A stretch of 64,000 nucleotides of DNA from Rubrivivax sp. (GTDB taxonomy: Bacteria; Pseudomonadota; Gammaproteobacteria; Burkholderiales; Burkholderiaceae_C). The stretch's first letter is position 1. Each line of letters opens with the position of its first letter. The stretch lies in the NCBI GenBank assembly GCA_019635315.1, contig JAHBZT010000003.1, positions 372,001-436,000 of the forward strand, in the 5' to 3' direction. A model generated the notes under the pieces. The model was not told where the DNA came from. It saw nothing but the letters and a program-made list of their open reading frames with translations, and searched no databases. Shown in pieces: positions 8,827-16,131 of the stretch. Made by a program: the position numbers and the translations under genes.

Positions 8827-8873
8827 TACCCGGATGGGTTATGCGCCGATCCCCCGTGCCGGGTATGGACGGG
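8827..8873 (+). promoter_or_regulatory. Candidate shared promoter/operator block (dsr copy)
   Basis: The block begins TACCCGGATGGGTTAT and ends GGTATGGACGGG. It matches the minus-strand block 18367-18323 upstream of tusA along about 45 positions with a single one-base gap. Both copies face the gene they precede; this one ends 55 bp before the ATG at 8929. The half-sites ACCC and GGGT suggest binding of a dimeric regulator. Confidence 0.55.
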
Positions 8874-8928
8874 CGGGGTGGGGGCCGCGCTCAATCGCGG
8901 TCTGCGGCCCTGCGGCCGCCGTGTTGCC

Positions 8929-9153
8929 ATGACCCGAGTCGTTTCACTCACCAAGCTGCGCGTGCCGCTGGGCGGACAGGAGATCGAGCTGCAGCAGCTG
9001 GACCACGAGGCCGGCGGCATGAGCCTGCTGCGCACGCGCATCCGCGAGAAGAGCCGCTTCACGGTGTTCGACATCGACCCGCTGACGGCGCGCGCCTGGG
9101 GCGAGGCGCTGCTCGCGTGGGCGCGCACCCAGCCCGGCGGGGACGGGGCGTGA
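8929..9153 (+). CDS. Small conserved protein of the sulfur-oxidation island
   Basis: This 74-aa acidic/basic mixed protein starts MTRVVSLTKLRVPLGGQE and has no cysteine, signal peptide or membrane segment. The segment LLRTRIREKSRFTVFDID is strongly structured and looks conserved; from memory, similar small proteins are encoded beside Cas6/Cmx6-like genes in other sulfur oxidisers. Its stop codon overlaps the GTG start of the next gene. I cannot assign a function. Confidence 0.75.
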   Translation: MTRVVSLTKLRVPLGGQEIELQQLDHEAGGMSLLRTRIREKSRFTVFDIDPLTARAWGEALLAWARTQPGGDGA

Positions 9154-9791
9154 ACGACGCCGGGCCCGCGCCCGCGACCATGGTCGACGCGGTCTTCGCG
9201 CTCGAAGGGCGCAGCCTGCCGCGCGACCACCGCCTCGCGCTGGCCGAGGCGCTGGACGGCGTCGCGCCCTGGCTGCGCGAGCTCCCGTCGGCGGGGCTGC
9301 ACCCGGTCAATCTCGTCGCCGGCGGCGGCGACCCGGCGCTGCTGTCGCACCGTGCCCGGCTGATCCTGCGCGTGCCGCGCGACCGCGTGGCGGCACTGCA
9401 GGCGCTGCCCGGCCGCACGCTGGACGTCGGCGGCCACCGCGTGACCCTGGGCGCGCTGCATGTGCGGGAACTGCTGCCGCACAACACGCTGTTCGCCCAT
9501 TTCGTGGCCGCCGACGGGGCCGCCGGTGGCGGCGCCGACGAGGCCGCCTTCCTGGACGCCGTCGACGCCGAGCTCGGGGCGCTCGGCGCCGCCTGCCGCC
9601 GCGTCAGCGGCCGACGTCAGCACATCCGCAGCGGCGGCGACGAGCCGCTGGTGGGCTTCAGCCTGATGCTGCACGGTCTGGCGGCGGCCGATTCGCTGCG
9701 CGTGCTGGAGGCCGGCGTCGGCCACCACCGGCGCCTGGGCTGTGGCCTGTTCGTGCCGCACCGATCGGCGGCAGCGGTCGGTGCGGGCTGA
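9150..9791 (+). CDS. Cas6/Cmx6-like (type I-MYXAN CRISPR Cas6 family) protein without a CRISPR
   Basis: The 213-aa protein is called from a GTG that overlaps the previous stop (GTGA); ATG 9180 would give MVDAVFALEGRSLPRDH. The pattern VDAVFALEGRSLPRDH, then LHPVNLVAG, RARLILRVPRDRVAALQAL, and a C-terminal RRLGCGLFVPHR glycine-rich segment fits the Cmx6/Cas6 family. Cas6 proteins are RAMP-fold endoribonucleases that cut CRISPR transcripts. No repeat array or other cas gene is present in the window. The neighbours are all sulfur-related, so the protein probably has another substrate. A conserved catalytic histidine cannot be assigned with confidence. Confidence 0.7.
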   Translation: MNDAGPAPATMVDAVFALEGRSLPRDHRLALAEALDGVAPWLRELPSAGLHPVNLVAGGGDPALLSHRARLILRVPRDRVAALQALPGRTLDVGGHRVTLGALHVRELLPHNTLFAHFVAADGAAGGGADEAAFLDAVDAELGALGAACRRVSGRRQHIRSGGDEPLVGFSLMLHGLAAADSLRVLEAGVGHHRRLGCGLFVPHRSAAAVGAG

Positions 9792-9835
9792 AGGCGCGGC
9801 GGCACTTCGCCATCGATTGTCAGGAGACGAGGCAC

Positions 9836-10165
9836 ATGGGTTACGTGGTCGACGGGAACGAGCTGGACACCGACGAGCAGGGCTACCTGCTGGAGCCCGA
9901 CTACGGCGACGAGGTGGTGCGCGTGATCGCCGCCGCCGAGGGCCTGACGCTGACCGACGATCACTGGAAGGTGATTGCCTACCTGCGCGACGAATACCGC
10001 GAGCACGGGCACACGCCCAACTTCCGCAACATGCTCAAGGGCGTGGCCGAGATCCTCCCGGGCTGCGACAGCAAGGCGCTGTACGACCTGTTTCCGATGG
10101 GGCCGGCCAAGCAGGGCGCCAAGGTCGCGGGGCTGCCGCAACCGCTGGGCAAGGGCGGCTACTGA
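9836..10165 (+). CDS. Cysteine-less DsrC/TusE paralogue (RspA type)
   Basis: This 109-aa protein (MGYVVDGNELDTDEQGYLLE) clearly belongs to the DsrC/TusE/RspA family and has the typical FPMGPAKQGAKVAGLP segment. The upstream redox cysteine is replaced (KQGAK against KQACK in DsrC). The C-terminal arm ends GKGGY instead of a penultimate cysteine. Proteins of this type have been called RspA and proposed to have regulatory roles. A good ribosome-binding site (AGGAGACGAGG) precedes the ATG. It lies 44 bp after the Cas6-like gene and is probably co-transcribed. Confidence 0.88.
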   Translation: MGYVVDGNELDTDEQGYLLEPDYGDEVVRVIAAAEGLTLTDDHWKVIAYLRDEYREHGHTPNFRNMLKGVAEILPGCDSKALYDLFPMGPAKQGAKVAGLPQPLGKGGY

Positions 10166-10247
10166 TGGCCGGCCGCCGCAGCGCCGGCGACGGCGCCGCG
10201 CCGCGGCGCACCCCCCTCGTGCGGCCGATGCCGGGAGGACCGACCCC

Positions 10248-10856
10248 GTGGCGATGCGGCTGAAGACGCACTGGTTCAAGCCGGAGCAGCCCAAGTCGGC
10301 CGGGCAGACGGCGAGCGCGATCGCCTTCATCGTCTGGCGCGTCGCGCGCAACATGCTCGACCGCATGCGCAAGGCGGGCTTCGACATCGACGTCGGGCCG
10401 CCGTACTTCGCCTTCCTGCGCGAGGTGCTGGCCTTCCTGGTCGTGATCGCCGACCGCATCGCCTATGCGCGGCAGGCCGGCGAGCAGCGGGCCGCCTTCA
10501 CGACGGCGCTGGTGCTGCGCATGGCCGACTTCCTCGAGGAGAACGAAGGCGACCTGCTCGGACCGGTACCTCCAGGGCAGCCGGGCTACCGCGAGCGCTT
10601 CATCGACCTGTTCAACGAGCTGACCGCGCACTACGCCGAATTCGACTACGGCGACGACGGCCCCGACTTCGCCTTCCGGCGCTACTTCGGCAGCCGCATC
10701 GAACCGCTGCTGCCGGAGAAGGACCGGCGCTGGGTGCTCGATCAGGTGATGGACATCGAGGTGCCCGAGGCGGTCGCGCTCGTCGAACGTGGCATGGCGG
10801 GCGTCTTCTCGACCGAGAAACGCCAGCGGCGAGACTCGTCGCTGAGTGCAGACTGA
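10248..10856 (+). CDS. Unknown protein of the sulfur island, largely helical
   Basis: The 202-aa protein is called from GTG 10248 because a GGGAGG sequence lies 9 nt upstream; ATG 10254 is the alternative. It has no cysteine. The region around residues 50-65 (FAFLREVLAFLVVIADRIAY) is hydrophobic but punctuated by charges, so it looks like a buried helix rather than a membrane span. The rest is rich in charged helices. It follows the RspA-type gene in the same direction. I do not recognise a named family. Confidence 0.7.
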   Translation: MAMRLKTHWFKPEQPKSAGQTASAIAFIVWRVARNMLDRMRKAGFDIDVGPPYFAFLREVLAFLVVIADRIAYARQAGEQRAAFTTALVLRMADFLEENEGDLLGPVPPGQPGYRERFIDLFNELTAHYAEFDYGDDGPDFAFRRYFGSRIEPLLPEKDRRWVLDQVMDIEVPEAVALVERGMAGVFSTEKRQRRDSSLSAD

Positions 10857-11582
10857 GATGGAAGACGTGGTGTCGTTGACCGGTTGCGGCGCATTGCAGC
10901 CGTTCGCCGGGCGTTCAGGCATTGGCGCATCGCGCCAGGCGGTACCCGCTGCCGGCTCAGGGTTCCGCGGTCGCCGCCTGCGGCGGCGACTTCCCTGCGC
11001 TGCTCGCTTCGGGGTCGCGCCGCCCAACTCACTTCGCTCGCTGCGCTCGCTCCGTTCGGACACCGGCGGCGAGTCAGTTGTCGAGGCGCGCACTGCGTGC
11101 GCGCCGACCCCGAAGCTGCGCTGCTCGGCGCTTCACTATTCGCCGGCAGCGGGTACCGCCTGGCGCGAGGTCCACCGAAAGTGGCATGCAACCTGGTGGA
11201 ACGCCACCGCCGTGTCGCGAAGCCGCGTGGGGGCAGCCCGCAGCGCCCATGGGAGGCGCCGAGAAGCGCAGGGCTCCTGGCCGCGCGCGCAGCGCGCCTC
11301 GACCACTGACTCGCCGCCGGTGTCCGAACGGAGCGAGCGCAGCGAGCGAAGTGAGTTGGGCGGCGGGCCAGGAGCCCGAGCATCGCAGGGCAGTCGGCGC
11401 GCAGCGCCGACCGCCGGACTCTGGGCGCTGCGGGCTGCCCCCACGCGGCTTCGCTGCGCCAATGCCGGCATGCACATGCAGCGCACTGCGACAAACGTCC
11501 GCACTGCGCCGAGAGCGGCCCACCGCCGTCCCGGGCGTTCTCGCGCGTCGAACGTCCCGCTGCGCAGCAAGGTAACACTGAG
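10857..11582. other. 726-bp gene-free region with nested inverted repeats
   Basis: No credible coding frame with family resemblance was found here. The stretch between 10931 and 11454 is dominated by three pairs of inverted repeats, described separately. The last ~125 bp before the ATG at 11583 hold no recognisable promoter or ribosome-binding site. Confidence 0.6.
10931..11454. repeat. Nested inverted-repeat complex
   Basis: Three inverted-repeat pairs are visible. IR1: 10931-10956 with 11142-11167, 26 bp, perfect. IR2: 11021-11091 with 11290-11360, 71 bp with one mismatch. IR3: 11217-11249 with 11422-11454, 33 bp, perfect. IR1 flanks the left arm of IR2 and IR3 flanks the right arm. The block therefore reads as two related modules in opposite orientation, 10931-11167 and 11217-11454. 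Weaker inverted similarity continues beyond the IR2 arms. No transposase is present. Confidence 0.9.
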
Positions 11583-12545
11583 ATGGCCATGACCATCGCC
11601 GAGCCGCTGCAGGCCCGGGGCCGCATCGCAGGCAACCCCTTCGACCTCGGCGATGCCGCGGCCTACGGCCGCTGGCGTGCGCACAAGCTGGCGACCGCCC
11701 CGCGCCGCCTGGACGAGCTGATCGTCGACGTCGCCGATCCGTTCGCACTGGCGCCGCAGGAGCGCGACGCGCTGCTCGATCGCTGCGCGCGCGCCAACAT
11801 GGCCATCTACCGCGGGCCGGCCGACGCCGCCGACGCGTCGCTGCCGCGGGCCCTGGGCCGCCAGCTCGGCCTGGTGCGGCTGGACGCCAACTGGCTGGCC
11901 GAGGAAGACGGCATCTCGCACATCGCGGTCAGCGAGCGCCGGGACGGGGACGGCGGCCGCGGCGGCTTCATCCCCTACACCGACCGCGCGATCCGCTGGC
12001 ACACCGACGGCTACTACCACCCCGACGCGCGGCGCATCCACGGCATGATCCTGCATTGCGTGCGGCCGGCGGCCGAGGGTGGCGTCAATGCGCTGCTCGA
12101 CCACGAGCTCGCCTACATCGCGCTGCGCGACGCCGACCCCGGGCATGTCGCGGCGCTGATGGCGGGCGACGCGATGACGATCCCGGCACGCGAGGGCGAA
12201 GGCGGCGTGGCGCGCGCGGCGCAGTCGGGGCCGGTCTTCTCGGTCGACACGTCCGGTGCCCTGCACATGCGCTACACCGCGCGCACGCGCAGCATCGAGT
12301 GGAAGGACGACGCCGCCACGCGTGCCGCGGTCGCCTGCCTGGAGGCCTTCCTGGCCGCTGCCGATGCGCCGGTGTGGCGGCTGCGGCTCGAGGCCGGCAT
12401 GGGCATCGTCGCGAACAACGTGCTGCACGAGCGCACGGCCTTCGCCGACGACCCGCTGCGGCCGCGCCTGCTGTACCGGGCGCGCTACCTCGATCGCGTC
12501 GCGCGACCCCACGCGCCCGGAGGCGAGCCATGGCGCAATGGCTGA
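11583..12545 (+). CDS. TauD/TfdA-family Fe(II)/2-oxoglutarate dioxygenase-like protein
   Basis: The 320-aa protein has the metal-binding HxD motif in RWHTDGYYHP near residue 140 and the distal histidine in NNVLHERTAF near residue 283. An arginine that could bind 2-oxoglutarate is in LLYRARYLDR. The TauD family hydroxylates small substrates such as taurine, releasing sulfite in that case. Its location in a dsr island makes an organosulfur substrate possible, but this is inference. Its 3' end overlaps the next gene by 16 bp, so the two are likely translated together. Confidence 0.82.
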   Translation: MAMTIAEPLQARGRIAGNPFDLGDAAAYGRWRAHKLATAPRRLDELIVDVADPFALAPQERDALLDRCARANMAIYRGPADAADASLPRALGRQLGLVRLDANWLAEEDGISHIAVSERRDGDGGRGGFIPYTDRAIRWHTDGYYHPDARRIHGMILHCVRPAAEGGVNALLDHELAYIALRDADPGHVAALMAGDAMTIPAREGEGGVARAAQSGPVFSVDTSGALHMRYTARTRSIEWKDDAATRAAVACLEAFLAAADAPVWRLRLEAGMGIVANNVLHERTAFADDPLRPRLLYRARYLDRVARPHAPGGEPWRNG

Positions 12546-14005
12546 CGGTCTGGCGTGCGGCGCAACTGGTCGGCGTCTCGCGCGGCGCGCTGCAGCAGCG
12601 CATCCGCGACGGCGAGCTGCAGCTCGCCGACGACGGCCGTGTGCCCACGGACGCGCTGCTGAAACTCTATCCGCAGGCGCGCATCGAGGAAACCGGCATG
12701 CTCGAGCGCGTCGCGCGCATCAAGGACGAGTCCTTCGGTCGCCGCGTGCGCGAGCGGTTGCTGCCCAGCCAGGAGGTGCTGGCGCAGCGCCTGTTCGCGC
12801 AGACGCAGGAACTGGCCGACCTGCGGCGCCACCTGGAGCGCTACCACGGCCTGGTCATGGAGCTGCGCGAGCGCATCCACGAGGGCGCGCGCGAGGCGGA
12901 TGATCCGCGCTGGCGCGATCTGCGCCAGGCCGCCGACCGCGGCCTGGCGCGTGTACTGGCCACCGAAACGGTCGACATGCTCGATGTGATGGACGACATG
13001 CTCAAGGTGATGTCGGCGCAGGTCACGCTGCGCCCCAGCGGCCACGAATTCACCGTCGAGGGCCGCGACACGCTGCTGCAGGCCGGGCTGCGCGCCGGCC
13101 TCAAGCTCAACTACGGCTGCGGCAACGGCAGCTGCGGCATGTGCAAGGTGCGCGTCATCTCGGGCGAGGTCGCGCGCGTGCAGCACTGCGACTACCCGCT
13201 GTCGGAGGCCGAGCGCGCGCAGGGTTATGCGCTGATGTGCGCCAACACCGCCGCCAGCAGCGAGGTCGTGATCGAGACGCTGGAGGCCCGCGGGCCGCAG
13301 GACATCGCGCCGCAGCAGATCACGACGACGGTGCGCGCGGTCACCGAGCTGGCGCCCGACACCCGGCTGCTGCACCTGCAGACGCCGCGCAGCAACCGGC
13401 TGCGCTTCCTGGCCGGGCAGTCGGTCACGCTGGGCCTGCCCGGCGGCGGCGGCGACGACCTGCACGCAACCTGCCCGGTGGCCAGCTGCCCCTGCGACGA
13501 CCGCAACCTGCACTTCTACGTCGCCCGCGACGAGGACGACGCCTTCGCGCAGCGCTTGTTCGGCGGCGCCGTGCAGCCCGGCCAGGCGGTGACGGTCTGG
13601 GGCCCGCTGGGCGAGTTCGTGCTCGCCGACAGCCCGCGTCCGCTGGTCTTCGCCGCCTGCGACATCGGCTTCGCGCCAGTCAAGAGTCTGATCGAGCATG
13701 CGCTGGCGCTGGACGCCGCGCCGTCGATCGCGCTGTTCTGGCTGGCCACGAGGGTGGACGGCCACTTCATGGCCAACCAGTGCCGCGCCTGGTCGGAGGC
13801 ACTGGACAACTTCGAGGCCACGCTGCTTCGCCACGACGACGCCGGCGCCGGTGCACGCGAGGTGGCGCGCGCCGTGCGCGCCGACCTCTTCGACATCGAC
13901 TGCGACTTCTACCTCGCCGGCCCCGAGGCCTTCGTGCGCGAGCTGGACGCGCAGCTCGACGCCGCCGGCGTGCCGCGCGGGCAGCGCATCGCGGAGGTGC
14001 TGTGA
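12530..14005 (+). CDS. Helix-turn-helix / [2Fe-2S] ferredoxin / FNR-like reductase fusion
   Basis: This 491-aa protein has at least three parts. Residues 1-50 look like a MerR/excisionase-type helix-turn-helix (LTVWRAAQLVGVSRGALQQR). Residues 80-130 are heptad-rich and probably coiled coil. Residues 165-260 are a plant-type ferredoxin with CGNGSCGMC and a fourth cysteine in LMCAN. The rest is a ferredoxin-NADP reductase-like module with an FAD region, FAACDIGFAPVKSL and a C-terminal DFYLAGPEAF. Such reductases feed electrons to oxygenases or iron-sulfur enzymes, so the TauD-like neighbour or the Dsr system are possible partners. The ATG lies inside the end of the upstream gene. Confidence 0.85.
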   Translation: MAQWLTVWRAAQLVGVSRGALQQRIRDGELQLADDGRVPTDALLKLYPQARIEETGMLERVARIKDESFGRRVRERLLPSQEVLAQRLFAQTQELADLRRHLERYHGLVMELRERIHEGAREADDPRWRDLRQAADRGLARVLATETVDMLDVMDDMLKVMSAQVTLRPSGHEFTVEGRDTLLQAGLRAGLKLNYGCGNGSCGMCKVRVISGEVARVQHCDYPLSEAERAQGYALMCANTAASSEVVIETLEARGPQDIAPQQITTTVRAVTELAPDTRLLHLQTPRSNRLRFLAGQSVTLGLPGGGGDDLHATCPVASCPCDDRNLHFYVARDEDDAFAQRLFGGAVQPGQAVTVWGPLGEFVLADSPRPLVFAACDIGFAPVKSLIEHALALDAAPSIALFWLATRVDGHFMANQCRAWSEALDNFEATLLRHDDAGAGAREVARAVRADLFDIDCDFYLAGPEAFVRELDAQLDAAGVPRGQRIAEVL

Positions 14006-14340
14006 GCGGGCCGGCCGCCGGCGCGCGCCTGGACGACTGCAGCGGCGGCGAGCCGTTCGCGCTGCGCGTGATCGGCCGCAGCATGGCGCCCGAATTCGAC
14101 GACGGCGACATCGTCATCGTGGAGCCGGACGGCCTGGCGCGCGACGGCTCCTTCGTGCTCGCGCTGCACGACGGCGAGTGGATCTTCCGCCAGCTGCGCG
14201 GCGACGGGCAGCGCTGGTGGCTGCACGCACTGGACGCCGCCTGGCCGGACCTGCCGCTGCCCGACCTGGCGGCGGTGCGCGGCGTGGTCATCCAGAAGGC
14301 ACGCCCCGGGCGGCGGCGCGCCTCGAAGCGCTACGTCTGA
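14002..14340 (+). CDS. S24 (LexA/UmuD-like) peptidase-domain protein, probably degenerate
   Basis: The 112-aa protein starts at GTG 14002, overlapping the previous stop (GTGA). It has the S24 signature GRSMAPEFDDGDIVIVEP with the serine nucleophile. The position that usually holds the catalytic lysine falls in WIFRQLRGDG and is arginine here. There is no DNA-binding domain on this protein; the upstream fusion supplies one. It could sense a signal by binding rather than by self-cleavage. Function is not established. Confidence 0.75.
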   Translation: MSGPAAGARLDDCSGGEPFALRVIGRSMAPEFDDGDIVIVEPDGLARDGSFVLALHDGEWIFRQLRGDGQRWWLHALDAAWPDLPLPDLAAVRGVVIQKARPGRRRASKRYV

Positions 14341-14365
14341 AGTCACTTCCCCGGGAGCGCCGCTC

Positions 14366-14590
14366 ATGCCCTACTACGTCTACCGCGTCGGGACCCTCGG
14401 CGTGCTGGGCAAGCTGGCCGAATTCGCGTCGTTCCGCGAGGCCTCGGCCTTCGCGAAGGCCGCGCGCGCCGGCGCGGACGCCGGCGTGCCGGGGCGGGTG
14501 CGGGTGATGTTCGCCGACAACGAACTCGCCGCCGAGGACCTGCTGAGTCAGGTGCGCGAGGCGCCGCCGCACATCGCCGAGGACGACTAG
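14366..14590 (+). CDS. Small conserved protein of the sulfur island
   Basis: This 74-aa protein (MPYYVYRVGTLGVLGKLAEF) is soluble and has no cysteine. The segment RVRVMFADNELAAEDLLSQV is conserved in similar small proteins I recall from other dsr-containing bacteria. It lies 25 bp after the S24-like gene behind a GGGAGC ribosome-binding site. No function can be given. Confidence 0.75.
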   Translation: MPYYVYRVGTLGVLGKLAEFASFREASAFAKAARAGADAGVPGRVRVMFADNELAAEDLLSQVREAPPHIAEDD

Positions 14591-14605
14591 CGCGCGGCAG
14601 CGGCG

Positions 14606-15064
14606 ATGGCGGCGCAGGACGACACGACACCGGGCGCGGCCTGCTGCGGCGGACCCGCGGCCTGCGTCTTCACCAAGGCCGTGCTGGCGCGCGCGGCGGG
14701 TTGCGAGTGTGCGCGCCGCGAGGCGCTGGGCGAGCGCGAGCTCGTGAGCTGCGCGTCGCCGGTGGCGCACACCAACTGCCGCACGCTGGCCGCACTGCTG
14801 CGCGAGCGGGCGACCTTCGCGCTGCGGCTGCCGCCGCATGGTGCGCCGCTGGTGCACGCGAAGGCGCTGCAGCTGCAGTGCGGCGGCCTGCGCGCCCTGC
14901 AGGCCGCGCTGCAGCCCGACGCCGGGGACGTGCCCGACGTGCACCGCCTCGTCGGCCTGGCGCACGAGCGCTGGGGCAGCCTGCTCGACGCGCCCTGGGG
15001 CGAGATCGTGCCGGCGCTGGCGGCCTGGCAGCCCAGGCGCCGGCACCGGCCTTGCGGGCCATGA
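14606..15064 (+). CDS. Small cysteine-rich protein of the sulfur island
   Basis: The 152-aa protein has eleven cysteines. Most are in its first half: CCGGPAAC, CEC, SCASP and NC. The pattern could hold an iron-sulfur cluster or zinc, but it matches no motif I can name. There is no signal peptide. Its stop codon overlaps the start of the next gene (ATGA), so the two are translationally coupled. Confidence 0.75.
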   Translation: MAAQDDTTPGAACCGGPAACVFTKAVLARAAGCECARREALGERELVSCASPVAHTNCRTLAALLRERATFALRLPPHGAPLVHAKALQLQCGGLRALQAALQPDAGDVPDVHRLVGLAHERWGSLLDAPWGEIVPALAAWQPRRRHRPCGP

Positions 15065-16131
15065 CGCACCCCGCCGGCGTGGCGGCGCTGGTGGCGGCGG
15101 TGCAGACCAACTGCCACATCGCCGACGCGCACCACGCGGCCGACCTGTCGCTGTGCACCTTCCTGCTGCAGATGCGCGAACTCTACCGCTGGGAGCAGGG
15201 CCTGCCGCTGGGCGCGCCGCTGCCGCGCGAGGCGGTCGGTGCCTGGCTGGCCGGGCGCGAGCACGCGTGGGCCGCGCTCGAAGGCCGCGGCTTCGTCGCG
15301 CTGCCGTCACCGGGCGGCGAAGGCGAGGTCGATGCCTTCGACGCCGAGGCGCTGGCGCCGCAGCTGGCCCGCCTCGGGCTGGCCTACGGCGCCGCCCTGG
15401 CCGGCCGCGACCGGCCGGGCTTCTTCCTGGCCGAGCTGCTGCAGCGCGACGAGCACGCCGACGGCGTGACGGTGCAGGTGTGCGGCCGCGAGCTGGCGCG
15501 TGGCCTGTTCGCGCCGCCGGCGGCCCTGGTCGGGCGCACGATCGTGCTGCGGCGCGAGTCGTTCGCGCGCTGGATGTGGGAGAAGTTCGAGGCCTTCGGG
15601 CTGCGGCGCGCGGAGGGCGCCTTCAAGGCCGTGGTCGACGCCTACGGGCTGGAGGCAGACTTCCACGCCGGGCTGCCGCGCCTGCTCGACGAGCAGGGCC
15701 CGACGCTGGTGCTGCACGAGCTCGGCGAATGGCGCGTGGCGCAGCGCCTGGAGCCGGGATGGGCCGCGATGCGGCTGGCGCTGGCCGACCGCCGCACCGA
15801 CCTGCAGGTGCGCGCGGTGCGCGACCTGGTCGCCGACCTCGAGACGACGCTGCCGACCCTGCTGGACCGGCAGGACGCGCTGGCGCTGCACTTCTGGTTC
15901 GCGACCTTCGACGGCCTGCGGGCGGCGCTCTGTCCGGCGCTGGCCCCGGCCTACGCGCAGTGGCAGCGCAGCGGGCGCGACGACGTGCTGCGCGAGGCGG
16001 TTGCGCGCGGACGCATCCACTTCGAGCAACTGGCCCGGGACCTGCTCGCGCTGCACGCGCAGCACGGCGACGAGGCGAGCGTGGCGATCGCGGCGCGGCT
16101 CGCGGACCCGCGCGCCGTGTGCCCGGGCTGA
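15061..16131 (+). CDS. Sfum_1244-family protein
   Basis: The 356-aa protein starts MTHPAGVAALVAAVQTNC and contains HIADAHHAADLSLCTFLLQM followed by RELYRWEQGLPLG. I recognise this N-terminal pattern as the Sfum_1244 family, named after a Syntrophobacter gene and recurrent in dsr-containing bacteria. The invariant-looking cysteine and histidines in NCHIADAHH could bind a metal or cofactor. No membrane segment is visible. It is the last gene of the plus-strand run that starts at 8929, or of a sub-operon starting at 11583. Confidence 0.78.
   Translation: MTHPAGVAALVAAVQTNCHIADAHHAADLSLCTFLLQMRELYRWEQGLPLGAPLPREAVGAWLAGREHAWAALEGRGFVALPSPGGEGEVDAFDAEALAPQLARLGLAYGAALAGRDRPGFFLAELLQRDEHADGVTVQVCGRELARGLFAPPAALVGRTIVLRRESFARWMWEKFEAFGLRRAEGAFKAVVDAYGLEADFHAGLPRLLDEQGPTLVLHELGEWRVAQRLEPGWAAMRLALADRRTDLQVRAVRDLVADLETTLPTLLDRQDALALHFWFATFDGLRAALCPALAPAYAQWQRSGRDDVLREAVARGRIHFEQLARDLLALHAQHGDEASVAIAARLADPRAVCPG

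Larger units (their letters stand above)
8638..8928. promoter_or_regulatory. Divergent promoter region between dsrA and the 8929 gene cluster
   Basis: This 291-bp gap separates two divergent transcription units and contains no gene. It holds two partly palindromic TACCC...GGGT sites facing opposite ways (8781-8795 and 8827-8842). Minus-strand CTAGCAT near 8753 could be a -10 for dsrA. The plus-facing site belongs to a block that recurs upstream of tusA. Confidence 0.6.

Noticed and set aside
10857..11582. CRISPR array or protein gene near the Cas6-like gene
   Set aside because: The repeats are inverted and unequal, without regular direct repeats and spacers. The open frames here are low-complexity and change frame at each repeat.
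12530..12545. Frameshift between the TauD-like gene and the ferredoxin/FNR gene
   Set aside because: Each protein has a complete family end or start; the 16-bp overlap is a normal coupled arrangement.
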